DNA of 64,000 bases from an uncultured Pelagibacteraceae bacterium (GCA_902554135.1 CACDNJ010000001.1:30768-94767); one strand, 5' to 3'; positions 12,764 to 23,029 are shown, counted from the first letter of the stretch. The notes: generated from the letters alone by a model not told the origin. Translations and numbers: made by a program.

Positions 12764-13396
12764 ATGAATCAAAAAAATGGCAAAAATTCGTTAGGACTGG
12801 ATATCTGTTTTGAAGACGAGCCAAATCCTATAGTTTTATTTAAAAAATGGTTTGCAACTGCAGAAAAAAGTGAAACAAACGATCCAAATGCTTTATCTTT
12901 AGCAACTTCAAGCTCAGATGGAATTCCAAGTGTTAGAATGGTTTTGCTCAAAGATTTAAGCGATTCAGGTTTTGTTTTTTACACAAATTTTGATAGCAAA
13001 AAGTCTAATGATTTAAAAAGTAATCCTAATGCCTCAATGTGCTTTCACTGGAAGAGCATAAGGAGACAAATAAGAGTTTCCGGAAGAGTTAGTTCTGTAG
13101 ACAAAGAAGAGGCTGACAAATATTTTGATTCAAGAGATTATGGAAGTAAAATATCGGCATGGGCATCTTCTCAATCTAAAGTAATGAAGAGCAAAAATGA
13201 ATTTTTAGATAAAATTAAAGAATTTGAAAAAAAATTTCCTGATAAAAATAATGTTCCAAGACCACCACATTGGTCAGGCTGGAGAATTACACCAAATGAA
13301 ATTGAATTCTGGTTGGAAATAAAAAATAGGTCACACCAAAGATTAAATTATAGAAAAGAGAGTGGTAATTGGATAAAGGAAATTTTATATCCTTAA
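12764..13396 (+). CDS. pdxH: Pyridoxamine 5'-phosphate oxidase
   Basis: FMN enzyme that oxidises PNP or PMP to pyridoxal phosphate. The 210 residues are typical in length. Visible are the FMN-binding PSVRMVLLKDLSDSGFVFYTNF, the CFHWKSIRRQIRVSGRV segment, and the C-terminal family signature around EIEFWLEIKNRSHQRLNY. The stop interlocks with the ispB stop in a TTAA at 13393-13396. Confidence 0.96.
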   Translation: MNQKNGKNSLGLDICFEDEPNPIVLFKKWFATAEKSETNDPNALSLATSSSDGIPSVRMVLLKDLSDSGFVFYTNFDSKKSNDLKSNPNASMCFHWKSIRRQIRVSGRVSSVDKEEADKYFDSRDYGSKISAWASSQSKVMKSKNEFLDKIKEFEKKFPDKNNVPRPPHWSGWRITPNEIEFWLEIKNRSHQRLNYRKESGNWIKEILYP

Positions 13397-14406
13397 TAAG
13401 ATCTATTCAGACTAAAACCAGTTAAGCTTTGCAAAACTCTTTTTGCCTCACAATTTTCGAATATTCCCAAAGCATCACAAGATACGTTTACAAAGTACTC
13501 TGCTCTTTTAAAAGTTAATTCTATCGCATTATATTTTTTTATTAATTTTAACACAGAGTTAAAGTCTTCCTTTTCTTTTACATCTTTTTTAAAAAGAGTT
13601 TTTAAAAAAGTTCTTTCAATTGGATTGGCTTTTTGAAAAACAATAATAATTGGAAGAGTTACTTTTGATTCAAAAAAATCTTTTCCAATTTCTTTCCCAA
13701 AGATCTTTTCTTTAGAAAAATAATCCAAAGCATCATCTGCTATTTGAAATGCCAAACCTATATTTTTTCCGTAGGATTCAAGAGCTTCTTTCTTTTTTTT
13801 CTCCAAGCTGGCTATGCAAGCACCAACCCTAGTTGCAGCCGAAAAGAGAGCTGCTGTTTTTAAACTTATAATTTTTATATAGTTTTCTTCTAAAAGATCT
13901 GCTTCTCCTTTATATGTAAGCTGTAAAACTTCCCCCTGTGCAATTTTTGAAGATGTTGAAGAAAGAAGTTTTAGTATTTCTAAATTTCCATCTTCTACCA
14001 TCATCTCAAAACATCTGCTTAATAAGTAATCACCAACCAGAACAGAAGACTGGTTTCCCCAAATAGAATTGGTAGTTTTTTCTCCTCTTCTTAATTTACT
14101 TTCGTCTATAACATCATCATGGAGCAAGGTGGCGCTATGTATTAGCTCAACACATGCTGCGAGATTAACATCTCTAGAACCTTGATTGTATCCACCAAGC
14201 TTTGCTGCTCCCATAGTCAATAATGCTCTAATTCTCTTTCCACCAGAATCCAAATGGTAGTCACTCATCTCTTTGATTAACTCAACATCGCTTTTTAATT
14301 TTAAACGAATAAGTTTTTCAACAGAATCAAGCCTATCATTCAAAATATTTTTTAAATCCAGGTATGCTGAATTAGCAGATTTTTTTAGAGGTATAACGGA
14401 TCCCAT
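13393..14406 (-). CDS. ispB: Long-chain polyprenyl diphosphate synthase (quinone side chain)
   Basis: Trans-prenyltransferase of 337 residues, expected to build the octaprenyl or decaprenyl tail of ubiquinone. Motifs are SGGKRIRALLTM, the first Asp-rich motif LLHDDVIDESKLRRG, GNQSSVLVGDYLLSR and the second Asp-rich motif QIADDALDYF. Chain length (C40 or C50) cannot be read from the sequence; alphaproteobacteria usually make Q-10. The gene is divergent from the S49 peptidase across 145 bases. Confidence 0.93.
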   Translation of the reverse strand: MGSVIPLKKSANSAYLDLKNILNDRLDSVEKLIRLKLKSDVELIKEMSDYHLDSGGKRIRALLTMGAAKLGGYNQGSRDVNLAACVELIHSATLLHDDVIDESKLRRGEKTTNSIWGNQSSVLVGDYLLSRCFEMMVEDGNLEILKLLSSTSSKIAQGEVLQLTYKGEADLLEENYIKIISLKTAALFSAATRVGACIASLEKKKKEALESYGKNIGLAFQIADDALDYFSKEKIFGKEIGKDFFESKVTLPIIIVFQKANPIERTFLKTLFKKDVKEKEDFNSVLKLIKKYNAIELTFKRAEYFVNVSCDALGIFENCEAKRVLQSLTGFSLNRSY

Positions 14407-14451
14407 GATTTTTATTATATACGTTTATGAAAATATTAAATTATTATTTTA

Positions 14452-14492
14452 TACGCTGGTGACGCACTTCAATTTCAACCAAGGGTAGCGTA
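14452..14492. other. Possible hairpin in the ispB / S49 peptidase intergenic region
   Basis: Within the 145-base divergent gap, TACGCT (14452-14457) pairs with AGCGTA (14487-14492), and GGT next to the first arm can pair with an internal ACC. The GC-rich arms stand out against AT-rich flanks. No T-run follows on either strand, so it is not an intrinsic terminator. It could be a leader structure or chance; I match it to no known RNA family. Confidence 0.25.
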
Positions 14493-14551
14493 ATTAACAT
14501 TTAACTTTAATTTAAGTGCTGATATAAGAAATAAGGTTAACCTTAATTCAT

Positions 14552-15364
14552 ATGTTTTCATTTTTTAAAAAAAAAATAATCGTTCCACATTTAAGACTAT
14601 CTGGCGTTATAGGTTCTGTTGGAAGGTTTAGGCAGGGAATAGATTTTTCAGGACAACAAGAAATTATAAAAAAAGCATTCTCTTTTAAGAAAGCCAAAGC
14701 TATAGCAATATCAATTAATTCACCAGGAGGTTCTCCGGTTCAGTCACATTTAATTCATGATTACATAAGGCAATTGGCTAAAAAAAATAAGAAAAAAGTT
14801 ATAGTTTTTGCTGAGGATGTTGCAGCATCAGGCGGTTATCTGATTGCTTGTGCAGGAGATGAAATTTATGGAAATTCAAGCTCAATAGTTGGTTCAATTG
14901 GAGTGATCTCTGCATCTTTTGGTTTTCAAGACGCAATTAAAAAAATTGGAATCCAAAGAAGAGTTTATACTGCTGGAAAAAACAAAAGCACTTTGGATCC
15001 TTTCAAAGAAGAAAAAGATGAAGATATCGAAAGAATAAAAAAACTGCAGTTGGAATTACATGCAGATTTCATTAATGTTGTAAAAAAAAGTCGAGGGTCA
15101 AAATTAAAAGATCCTGAAAAAAACAATACTTTTACAGGAGAATTTTGGTCTGGCTCTACTTCTTTAAAGTTGGGACTTATAGATGGTATTGGTAATGCCG
15201 AACAAATTTTGAGAGAAAAATTTGGAGAAAATGTTGTAATTAAAAAACTAGAGAAACCTAAAGGCTTTATTGCAAAAAAATTATCAACATCTCTTGACAG
15301 TCAGATTGACAGCATCGCAAATGCTATAGAAGAAAGAGCTCTATGGCAAAAATTTGGTTTATAA
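14552..15364 (+). CDS. S49 family serine peptidase (SppA/SohB-like)
   Basis: Signal-peptide-peptidase-like protease of 270 residues with one S49 domain. The nucleophile is S93 in FAEDVAASGGYLIACAGDEIY, and the general-base lysine should lie in the TAGKNKS segment (K143 or K145). SINSPGGSPVQSH is the family's oxyanion region. No clear N-terminal membrane segment is present, unlike E. coli SppA or SohB, so it may be peripheral or cytoplasmic. It runs straight into glyQ, whose ATG follows the stop directly. Confidence 0.88.
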   Translation: MFSFFKKKIIVPHLRLSGVIGSVGRFRQGIDFSGQQEIIKKAFSFKKAKAIAISINSPGGSPVQSHLIHDYIRQLAKKNKKKVIVFAEDVAASGGYLIACAGDEIYGNSSSIVGSIGVISASFGFQDAIKKIGIQRRVYTAGKNKSTLDPFKEEKDEDIERIKKLQLELHADFINVVKKSRGSKLKDPEKNNTFTGEFWSGSTSLKLGLIDGIGNAEQILREKFGENVVIKKLEKPKGFIAKKLSTSLDSQIDSIANAIEERALWQKFGL

Positions 15365-16249
15365 ATGCCAAAAAAAACAAAAAATAAAAAAAAAGATCCG
15401 GTAACTTTTCAAAATTTAATTTTTAATTTGCAAAAATTTTGGGGCAAATATGGCTGTGTGATTTTACAACCGTATGATCTAGAAGTTGGTGCAGGAACAT
15501 TTCATCCGGCAACTACACTTCGATCATTAGGACCTAAACCATGGAAAGCGGCTTATGTTCAACCTTCAAGAAGACCAACTGACGGAAGATATGGAAAGAA
15601 TCCAAATCGATTACAACACTATTATCAATATCAGGTGATTGTTAAACCGTCTCCTAAAAATATTAAACAAGTATATTTAAAAAGTCTGTCTGCCATCGGA
15701 ATAGAATCAAAAGATCATGATATCAGATTCGTCGAAGATGATTGGGAAAGTCCTACGCTTGGAGCTGCAGGTTTAGGATGGGAAGTTTGGTGTGACGGCA
15801 TGGAAATAACTCAATTCACCTATTTTCAAAAAATGACAGGTATAGATTGCAAACCAGTATCTGTTGAACTGACTTATGGCTTAGAGAGAATCTGTATGTT
15901 TGTTCAAGGAAAGAAAAATGTGTTTGATATTGATTGGAATGATGATGGAGTGAAATATAGAGATGTTTATCTGCAATCAGAAAAAGAATTTTCAGCATAT
16001 AATTTTGATTATGCAAATACAGATTCTTTATTAAAAAATTTTGAAATTGCAGAAAAAGAATGCAAAGCTTTGTTAGAAAAGAAACTTCCATTACCTGCTT
16101 ATGATCAGTGCTTAAAAGCAAGTCATATATTTAATTTATTGGATTCAAGGGGGGTAATAGCCGTTGCTGAGAGAACTGGATATATAAATAGAATTAGAGA
16201 TCTTGCTAAAGGATCAGGATCTGCATGGTTAGAAAATCAAGAACAATAA
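15365..16249 (+). CDS. glyQ: Glycyl-tRNA synthetase alpha subunit
   Basis: Catalytic subunit of the bacterial alpha2-beta2 glycyl-tRNA synthetase. The 294 residues include [67 protein letters not shown] and the class-[13 protein letters not shown] motif. The lysine-rich first ten residues are slightly longer than usual. It abuts the peptidase upstream and glyS downstream with no gap. Confidence 0.98.
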   Translation: MPKKTKNKKKDPVTFQNLIFNLQKFWGKYGCVILQPYDLEVGAGTFHPATTLRSLGPKPWKAAYVQPSRRPTDGRYGKNPNRLQHYYQYQVIVKPSPKNIKQVYLKSLSAIGIESKDHDIRFVEDDWESPTLGAAGLGWEVWCDGMEITQFTYFQKMTGIDCKPVSVELTYGLERICMFVQGKKNVFDIDWNDDGVKYRDVYLQSEKEFSAYNFDYANTDSLLKNFEIAEKECKALLEKKLPLPAYDQCLKASHIFNLLDSRGVIAVAERTGYINRIRDLAKGSGSAWLENQEQ

Positions 16250-18304
16250 ATGTCCGAACTACTTATTGAGCTTTTTAGCGAAGAAATGCCACCCAACTTG
16301 CAAATAGGTGCAAGAACTCAATTCAAGAGATTATTTACAGAAAGTTTATCTTCATTAAATTTAAAACATAAAGTCTTTGAAGTTTATTCAACACCCACAA
16401 GATTAGTTGTTTTTATTTCAGGTTTGCCAAATAAAATTAAAATCTTACCTACTGAAGTTAAAGGGCCAAAAGTAGGTGTTCCCGAAACAGTAATAGAAAA
16501 TTTTGCAAAATCAAAAGGTGTCAGTGTTGGTGATCTTTATGAAAAAGCATTAGAGAAAGGAACTTTCTATTTTGTAAAAATTCAGGGTAAGGAAATAGAT
16601 ACGGAAGACGAATTAGTTAAATGTATTCCAAAATCTTTAAATGAAATATCTTGGAAAAAATCAATGAGGTGGTCCGACTATGATTTAGGCTGGGGAAGAC
16701 CTTTGAGATCAATCTTGGTAATTTTCAATAATAAACATCTTAAATTTAAATACGGACATCTAGAGACGGTTAATTTTACTTTACTAGAAGAAGATTCTGA
16801 AATAAGCCATAAAAAAGTTGCTAGTTTTGATGAGTATAAAAAAATTTTAAAAAAAAATTCAATTATTCTTGACCATTCTGAGAGAGAAAAATTTATTTCA
16901 GAAAAAATTCAATCAATATGCAAAAATAAATCTTTCCAAGAATCTATAGACCAGTCTTTACTTTTAGAGGTAAGCAATTTGGTTGATAAACCAAGCATAA
17001 TTATTGCACAGTTTGATAAGAACTATTTAAAATTACCAAGAGAAGTTATTAAGTCGACACTACAAACTCACCAAAGATATTTTACGTTGGTGGATCATAG
17101 AGATCGAATAAGTAATGAGTTTATTGTTGTAACAAACCAAAAAGATACAAAAAAACTTATTAAAATAGGAAACGAAAGAGTAGTAGAGGCCAGACTTTCT
17201 GATGCAAGTTTTTTTTGGGAAAAAGATAAATCTCTCAATTTGATTAAGCAAATTAATAAATTAAAAAAAGTTACCTTCTATGAAAATCTCGGATCAGTTT
17301 ATGAAAAAACACAAAGATTGAGGAAAATGGCATATTTTATTTCAGATCAGTTAAATTTAAATAAGGAAAAAGTTGAAATAGCAGCATCAGTTTGCAAATC
17401 TGATTTAGTATCAGGTTTAGTAGGTGAATTTCCAGAGCTTCAAGGAGTAATGGGAAAGTATTTCGCTTTGAGTCAGGGATTTGAAGAAGATGTTTCTCGT
17501 GCTATCAGCGAGCATTACTTACCCGTCAGCACTTCTTCTTCTGTTCCTAAAAAACCAATCAGTTATGGTCTTTCTATTATAGACAAGCTAGATACTTTAG
17601 TTGGATTTTATTTGATAAATGAAAAACCAACCAGTTCCAAGGATCCTTTTGCATTGAGGCGTGCAGCCATAGGACTTTTAAGAACTATAATTGAAAACAA
17701 TCTAACAGTTAGGTTAAGAGACTTAATTGATTATTTGATTAGAATATATACGGAACAGGGAGTGAAACAATCAAACAAAGAAGTAGGTCAAGATTTGATG
17801 AAATTTTTCAGGGAACGTATGAAAAACATCTTAAAGGATAAAAAAATTAGAACTGATATAATTGAAGCCTCAGTCAGTTCACACTTGAATGACGATTTTC
17901 TTGAATTATATAAAAAGACATTGGTGATGAACAAATTTATATCAAAAGATTTAGGAAAAAATGCAGTTTCGACTTACAAAAGAGCTTCAAATATTTTAGA
18001 TCAAGAGAAGTTGATTTCAAAGAATGGACCCGACGCAGTTCTCTTTAAGCATGATGAAGAAAAAGAGCTTTTCGAAAAAATCAACGACATTCGTAAAGCT
18101 TTTACTTTAAAAGAAAAGACGGAAAATTATGAAAATCATCTAAAACTTCTCTCTGAAACCAAATTATCGACAGATAGGTTTTTTGATAATGTTAAGGTTA
18201 ATGATGAAAATAAAGACATAAAAAATAATCGATTAGAACTCTTGCAAAGACTGTGTTCTACATTTAATAGTTTTGTAGACTTCTCAAAATTAGAAGGAAC
18301 TTAA
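16250..18304 (+). CDS. glyS: Glycyl-tRNA synthetase beta subunit
   Basis: tRNA-binding subunit of 684 residues, partner of GlyQ. ELLIELFSEEMPPNLQ opens the protein; the middle has STLQTHQRYFTLVD and ARLSDASFFWEKD, and KDPFALRRAAIGLLRTI is the conserved late motif before a C-terminal DALR-type anticodon-binding region. The gene starts at the base after the glyQ stop and overlaps the ppdK start by one base (TAATG). Confidence 0.97.
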   Translation: MSELLIELFSEEMPPNLQIGARTQFKRLFTESLSSLNLKHKVFEVYSTPTRLVVFISGLPNKIKILPTEVKGPKVGVPETVIENFAKSKGVSVGDLYEKALEKGTFYFVKIQGKEIDTEDELVKCIPKSLNEISWKKSMRWSDYDLGWGRPLRSILVIFNNKHLKFKYGHLETVNFTLLEEDSEISHKKVASFDEYKKILKKNSIILDHSEREKFISEKIQSICKNKSFQESIDQSLLLEVSNLVDKPSIIIAQFDKNYLKLPREVIKSTLQTHQRYFTLVDHRDRISNEFIVVTNQKDTKKLIKIGNERVVEARLSDASFFWEKDKSLNLIKQINKLKKVTFYENLGSVYEKTQRLRKMAYFISDQLNLNKEKVEIAASVCKSDLVSGLVGEFPELQGVMGKYFALSQGFEEDVSRAISEHYLPVSTSSSVPKKPISYGLSIIDKLDTLVGFYLINEKPTSSKDPFALRRAAIGLLRTIIENNLTVRLRDLIDYLIRIYTEQGVKQSNKEVGQDLMKFFRERMKNILKDKKIRTDIIEASVSSHLNDDFLELYKKTLVMNKFISKDLGKNAVSTYKRASNILDQEKLISKNGPDAVLFKHDEEKELFEKINDIRKAFTLKEKTENYENHLKLLSETKLSTDRFFDNVKVNDENKDIKNNRLELLQRLCSTFNSFVDFSKLEGT

Positions 18305-20964
18305 TGCCACAATATATATATAGCTTCGGAGATAAAAAAAACAAAAGGGTATCAAACTCTAGAAATATTCTAGGTGGCAAAGGAACTAACCTTGCTGAAA
18401 TGGCAAGACTTGGTTTACCAGTTCCTCCTGGTTTTACTATTTCAACAAAAATGTGTGAAATTTTTTATAAGAACAAGAAAAAATTAACACCTAAAGTATG
18501 TAGTGAAATTAAAAAAGAATTAAAAAAAATTGAAATAAAAACCAAAAAAAAATTTGGAGACAATAAAAATCCTTTATTGGTATCAGTAAGATCTGGATCA
18601 AGAGTATCCATGCCTGGAATGATGGATACAATTTTAAATTTAGGTCTTAATGATAGAACGGTTGAAGCTTTGTCCAAAAAAACTTCAAACGAAAGATTTG
18701 CCAAGGACAGTTATAGAAGATTTATTCAAATGTATGCAAATGTGGTTCTAGGAGTAGAAAGCCATCTATTCGAGGAAATGATTGGGAATTATAAATTAAC
18801 CAAGGGTGTTTTGCTGGATACCGAACTGAATTCTGATGATTGGGACGGTCTTATTAAAAATTTTAAAAAATTAATATCAGAAAAAACAAAAAAAAATTTT
18901 CCTCAAGATGTGTATGAGCAACTTTTTGGAGCCATTAAAGCTGTATTTTTATCTTGGGAAAGTAAAAGAGCAAAAATTTATAGAAAGCTTAACCACATAC
19001 CAGGAGATTGGGGCACAGCAGTAAACGTCCAGTCTATGGTTTTTGGAAATATGGGAAATGATTGTGCTACCGGAGTAGCATTTACTAGAAATCCATCTAC
19101 TGGAGAAAATAAATTTTTTGGCGAGTATTTGATTAATGCTCAAGGAGAAGATGTAGTCGCTGGAAGCAGAACTCCGAGATATATAACAAAAAAAGCTAGA
19201 GAAGATGCTGGAGCAAAAGAAGAATCCATGGAAGAAATAATGCCAAAAGTTTTTAAGGAATTAAAAAATATATTTAACAAGCTTGAAAAACATTACAAAG
19301 ATATGCAGGACATTGAGTTCACAGTAGAGAACAACAAACTATGGATGTTGCAAACCAGAAATGGAAAACGTACTGCTAAGGCAGCAATTAAAATTGCTGT
19401 GGATATGGTAAAAGAAAAATTAATTTCTAAAAAGGAAGCGATTTTAAGAATAGATCCAAACACACTAGACACACTTTTACATCCCACTTTAGATGATAAG
19501 GTAGAAAAAAAAATAATAGCAAAAGGTTTACCCGCATCTCCAGGAGCAGCAAGCGGGAAGGTGGTCTTTACAGCTGATGATGCCGAAAGAATGAATAATC
19601 AAAAGGAAGATACAATATTAGTAAGAGTTGAAACTTCACCAGAAGATATTCATGGCATGCATGCTGCAAAAGGAATCTTGACTGCAAGAGGAGGAATGAC
19701 AAGTCATGCCGCTGTTGTTGCTAGAGGCATGGGGAGACCGTGCGTTTCTGGTTCTGGAGAAATTAACATAGATTATGAATCTAAAGAATTTAAAGCAGGA
19801 GACCTTACTATTAAGGAAGGCGATACTATAACTATTGATGGTGGAACAGGTAAAGTAATGCAAGGTTTGGTTCCAACGGTTAAACCAGATATATCGGGTT
19901 ACTTTTCAACAATAATGAAGTGGGCAGATGATTTTAGAAAATTAAAAATCCGAACAAATGCCGAAACACCACAAGATACCAAAATGGCTAGAAATTTTGG
20001 AGCTGAAGGTATTGGTTTATGTAGAACGGAACATATGTTTTTTGACGATGAGAGAATTTTATCTGTTAGACAAATGATTTTATCAAAAAATTTGGATGAT
20101 AGAAAAATAGCGTTAGACAAATTACTTCCTCATCAAAAGAATGACTTTAAAGAAATTTTCAAGATCATGAAGGGTTTACCTGTAACAGTTAGACTTTTAG
20201 ATCCTCCTTTACATGAGTTTCTTCCTAAGACAGATAAAGACATGGAAGAGGTAGCAAGATCATTAAATTTAGGGGTTAAAGAAATAAAGAACAGAGTTGC
20301 AGAATTACATGAACTAAACCCTATGTTAGGCCATAGAGGATGTAGACTTGGTATATCTTTTCCAGAGATTTACGAGATGCAATGTAGAGCAATTTTTACT
20401 GCACTAATAGAATGTAAAAAAGAAAAGATACAGTCTGTAATACCCGAAATAATGATACCTTTAGTTTCAACCGAAGATGAACTCGGGATAATGAGGAAGC
20501 TGGTTAATAAAGTGGCAGAGCAGATTCAAAAAGAACATAAAGTAAAAATTAATTATTTTGTCGGTACTATGATCGAATTACCACGAGCAGCTTTGAGAGC
20601 GGCACCAATATCAAAATATGCTGACTTTTTTAGCTTTGGAACTAATGATTTAACACAAACTACATTTGGTATTAGCCGTGATGATTCAGGAAAATTTTTA
20701 AATGATTATCTAGATCATAAAATTTTTGATACTGATCCATTTGTTAGTCTTGATAAAGATGGAGTAGGTGAGTTAGTAAAAATTGCTTCTCAAAGAGGAA
20801 GAAAACAGAACAAAAAACTTAAATTGGGAATCTGCGGCGAACATGGCGGTGATCCAAAAAGCATAGAATTCTGTTCTAAAGCAGGATTAAATTATGTGTC
20901 TTGCTCACCCTTCAGAGTTCCAATTGCAAGACTAGCAGCAGCTCAAGCTGAACTTAGGAGATAA
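18304..20964 (+). CDS. ppdK: Pyruvate, phosphate dikinase
   Basis: Interconverts pyruvate, ATP and Pi with PEP, AMP and PPi, giving a reversible link between pyruvate and PEP. The 886 residues contain the N-terminal ATP-grasp domain (GGKGTNLAEMARLGLPVPPGF), the central phosphohistidine domain with catalytic H468 in GGMTSHAAVVARGMG, and the C-terminal PEP/pyruvate barrel with C844 in GICGEHGGDP. It is expressed with glyQS by position. It meets nadC convergently with an 11-base overlap. Confidence 0.98.
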   Translation: MPQYIYSFGDKKNKRVSNSRNILGGKGTNLAEMARLGLPVPPGFTISTKMCEIFYKNKKKLTPKVCSEIKKELKKIEIKTKKKFGDNKNPLLVSVRSGSRVSMPGMMDTILNLGLNDRTVEALSKKTSNERFAKDSYRRFIQMYANVVLGVESHLFEEMIGNYKLTKGVLLDTELNSDDWDGLIKNFKKLISEKTKKNFPQDVYEQLFGAIKAVFLSWESKRAKIYRKLNHIPGDWGTAVNVQSMVFGNMGNDCATGVAFTRNPSTGENKFFGEYLINAQGEDVVAGSRTPRYITKKAREDAGAKEESMEEIMPKVFKELKNIFNKLEKHYKDMQDIEFTVENNKLWMLQTRNGKRTAKAAIKIAVDMVKEKLISKKEAILRIDPNTLDTLLHPTLDDKVEKKIIAKGLPASPGAASGKVVFTADDAERMNNQKEDTILVRVETSPEDIHGMHAAKGILTARGGMTSHAAVVARGMGRPCVSGSGEINIDYESKEFKAGDLTIKEGDTITIDGGTGKVMQGLVPTVKPDISGYFSTIMKWADDFRKLKIRTNAETPQDTKMARNFGAEGIGLCRTEHMFFDDERILSVRQMILSKNLDDRKIALDKLLPHQKNDFKEIFKIMKGLPVTVRLLDPPLHEFLPKTDKDMEEVARSLNLGVKEIKNRVAELHELNPMLGHRGCRLGISFPEIYEMQCRAIFTALIECKKEKIQSVIPEIMIPLVSTEDELGIMRKLVNKVAEQIQKEHKVKINYFVGTMIELPRAALRAAPISKYADFFSFGTNDLTQTTFGISRDDSGKFLNDYLDHKIFDTDPFVSLDKDGVGELVKIASQRGRKQNKKLKLGICGEHGGDPKSIEFCSKAGLNYVSCSPFRVPIARLAAAQAELRR

Positions 20965-21790
20965 AATTTAATTTAAAATCTACAGTAGGTGCGCTGTGGG
21001 TTATCTGACCTACAGAAACTCTTTTAACACCAGTTGCAGCTATCTTTCTTACATTACCAAGCGTTACTCCACCTGAAGCCTCAGTTTCGTAAAATCTCTT
21101 TGACATTTTAACCGCCTTTCTGAGATTTTTAGGATTCATATTATCAAACAATACTCTATTAAATTTTAGACCTATGAGTTTTTTTAACTGATTTAAGTTA
21201 TCTACTTCTACAGTTATTTTTTTCCCTTTTCTATTCCTTATGGCTCTTTTAACTAGATCACGAATATTTTTGTTAACAGAGATATGATTGTCTTTTATTA
21301 GAATTTCATCACTTAAATTAAACCTATGATTAGTTCCTCCGCCTAGCCTTACTCCATATTTTTGCATTAATCTTAAATTTGGTATTGTTTTTCTGGTACA
21401 ACATATTTTACAGGACTTGCCTTTTACTTTTTTCACAAATTTGTTTGTAATTGTTGCCACACCTGAAATTAATCCCATAAAGTTGAGCGCAACTCTTTCA
21501 CTTTTAAGAATACCCGAGGCTTTACCTTTTAATACAGCGATCACTTTACCTCTATTTACTTTTCTTCCATCCTTTGTTTTGGCTTTGAAAGCGATTTTTT
21601 TATCTGAAATTTTGAAAGCTTCCTTTGCAAAATTTACCCCTCCAACTATACAGTGTTGGCCGGCAATTATTTTTGCAGTAACTTTTTTATTTTTAATAAC
21701 TCTAGTTGTGATGTCACCAGAAGGTCTGAGATCCTCTCGAAGCGATTGTTGTACAATTGTTTTGATATATTTTTGATTTATCTTTTGCAC
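20954..21790 (-). CDS. nadC: Quinolinate phosphoribosyltransferase (carboxylating)
   Basis: Converts quinolinate and PRPP to nicotinate mononucleotide in de novo NAD synthesis. The 278 residues carry the family motifs LREDLRPSGDITT, CTRKTIPNLRLMQKYGVRLGGGTNHRFNLSDEILIKDNH and the barrel-end VEVDNLNQLKKL. It lies six bases after nadA as a two-gene operon. nadB (aspartate oxidase) is not in the cluster, so the iminoaspartate source must be elsewhere. Confidence 0.96.
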   Translation of the reverse strand: MQKINQKYIKTIVQQSLREDLRPSGDITTRVIKNKKVTAKIIAGQHCIVGGVNFAKEAFKISDKKIAFKAKTKDGRKVNRGKVIAVLKGKASGILKSERVALNFMGLISGVATITNKFVKKVKGKSCKICCTRKTIPNLRLMQKYGVRLGGGTNHRFNLSDEILIKDNHISVNKNIRDLVKRAIRNRKGKKITVEVDNLNQLKKLIGLKFNRVLFDNMNPKNLRKAVKMSKRFYETEASGGVTLGNVRKIAATGVKRVSVGQITHSAPTVDFKLNFIS

Positions 21791-21796
21791 TAAAAA

Positions 21797-22786
21797 TTAT
21801 CTGCTAATCTCAGCCATTCTCAGAACAGATTTTCTTGCCATCTCAGCTATATTATGACCAATTTTAATTTCATTAGTTTCGTTTTTCAAGCAGTCATAAA
21901 TTTTACTTAGTGTGATCTTATTCATATGAGGGCAAAGATTACAGGGTTTTATAAATTTAACATTAGGATTATCAACCTGAACATTATCACTCATTGTACA
22001 TTCAGTTACTAACAAAACTTTTTTAGGCTGGTTTTCCTTCACGTATTTTACCATGCTTGAAGTGGATCCTGCAAAGTCAGAAGCACTTATAACATCAGGC
22101 GGACATTCTGGATGAGCTATAATTTTAATATCCGGATTATCTTTTCTTATGTCCTCTACTTCTTTTGATGTAAATTTTTCATGAACCATACAAGTACCTT
22201 GCCATGAAATAATTTTAACTTTTGTGTTTTTTTGAACATAATTAGCTAAGTAGTGGTCAGGAAGGAAAATTACTTTATCTACACCAAGAGATTCCACAAC
22301 TTTTACTGCGTTTGCAGAAGTACAACAGATATCAGACTCTGCTTTAACTTCCGCAGAAGTATTTACATAGGATACAACCGGAATGCCTGGATATTTTTCT
22401 TTAAGCATCCTTACATCTTCACCAGTTATTGACTCTGCAAGAGAACAACCAGCTTGCATGTCAGGTATTAAAACTTTTTTACTTGGATTCATCAATTTTG
22501 CAGTTTCAGCCATGAAATGTACTCCGCATAAAACAATAATTTTAGCTTCAGTTTTTGCCGCTTCCAAAGCAAGTGCAAGGGAGTCAGTAGATATGTCTGC
22601 TACACCATGGTAAATTTCTGGAGTTTGGTAATTATGAGCAAGTATGACCGCATCTTTTTCTTTTTTTAACTTGTTGATTTTTTCAATTAATGGTGCATGA
22701 AACTTCCATTCAACCTCAGGAACTACAGAGGAAATTTTTTTACAAATCTCACTTAAAGATTTATCTGCTAAATTTTGTCTAGACAT
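21797..22786 (-). CDS. nadA: Quinolinate synthase A
   Basis: 4Fe-4S enzyme that condenses iminoaspartate with DHAP to quinolinate. The 329 residues have HNYQTPEIYHGVAD, and cysteines in the expected places: VLCGVHFMAETAK, DICCTSANAVKVVESLG and CNLCPHMNKITL. It is the first gene of the nadA-nadC operon and is divergent from the tRNA-Leu across 64 bases. Confidence 0.97.
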   Translation of the reverse strand: MSRQNLADKSLSEICKKISSVVPEVEWKFHAPLIEKINKLKKEKDAVILAHNYQTPEIYHGVADISTDSLALALEAAKTEAKIIVLCGVHFMAETAKLMNPSKKVLIPDMQAGCSLAESITGEDVRMLKEKYPGIPVVSYVNTSAEVKAESDICCTSANAVKVVESLGVDKVIFLPDHYLANYVQKNTKVKIISWQGTCMVHEKFTSKEVEDIRKDNPDIKIIAHPECPPDVISASDFAGSTSSMVKYVKENQPKKVLLVTECTMSDNVQVDNPNVKFIKPCNLCPHMNKITLSKIYDCLKNETNEIKIGHNIAEMARKSVLRMAEISR

Positions 22787-22850
22787 GCAAATAATTTATC
22801 AACTTGAAGATAAAAAGTCATTCATTTATTGTCGCATATAATAAGGTGAC

Positions 22851-22934
22851 GCGGTCGTGCTGAAATTGGTAGACAGGCACGCTTGAGGGGCGTGTGGGTT
22901 TCCCGTGAGAGTTCGAGTCTCTCCGACCGCACCA
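22851..22934 (+). tRNA. tRNA-Leu (anticodon GAG)
   Basis: Class-II tRNA. The acceptor stem GCGGTCG (22851-22857) pairs with CGACCGC (22924-22930), with discriminator A and encoded CCA ending at 22934. The anticodon arm is CACGC-TTGAGGG-GCGTG, giving GAG for CUY leucine codons. The long variable arm (TGGGTTTCCCGTGA) and the T arm with GTTCGAG confirm leucine. The region downstream holds two small membrane ORFs and selO. Confidence 0.95.
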
Positions 22935-22959
22935 AAAATTAAGGTAAATTAATAAGAAT

Positions 22960-23025
22960 ATGCAACATTTATTTGTTCCTATAATTGGTTTGATTATATT
23001 GATACTTATCTTGATACTGGTCTGA
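22960..23025 (+). CDS. Possible 21-residue hydrophobic micropeptide
   Basis: An ATG opens 25 bases after the tRNA-Leu and encodes MQHLFVPIIGLIILILILIL plus one valine, nearly all a single membrane helix, ending in TGA four bases before the next small ORF. There is no good Shine-Dalgarno. AT-rich DNA readily gives such hydrophobic stretches, so this is only a candidate. Its place directly before another one-helix protein is the sole reason to list it. Confidence 0.15.
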   Translation: MQHLFVPIIGLIILILILILV

Positions 23026-23029
23026 AAAA

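Noticed and set aside
21417..21776. 119-codon plus-strand frame inside nadC
   Set aside because: Antisense shadow of a clearly conserved enzyme, with no ribosome site.
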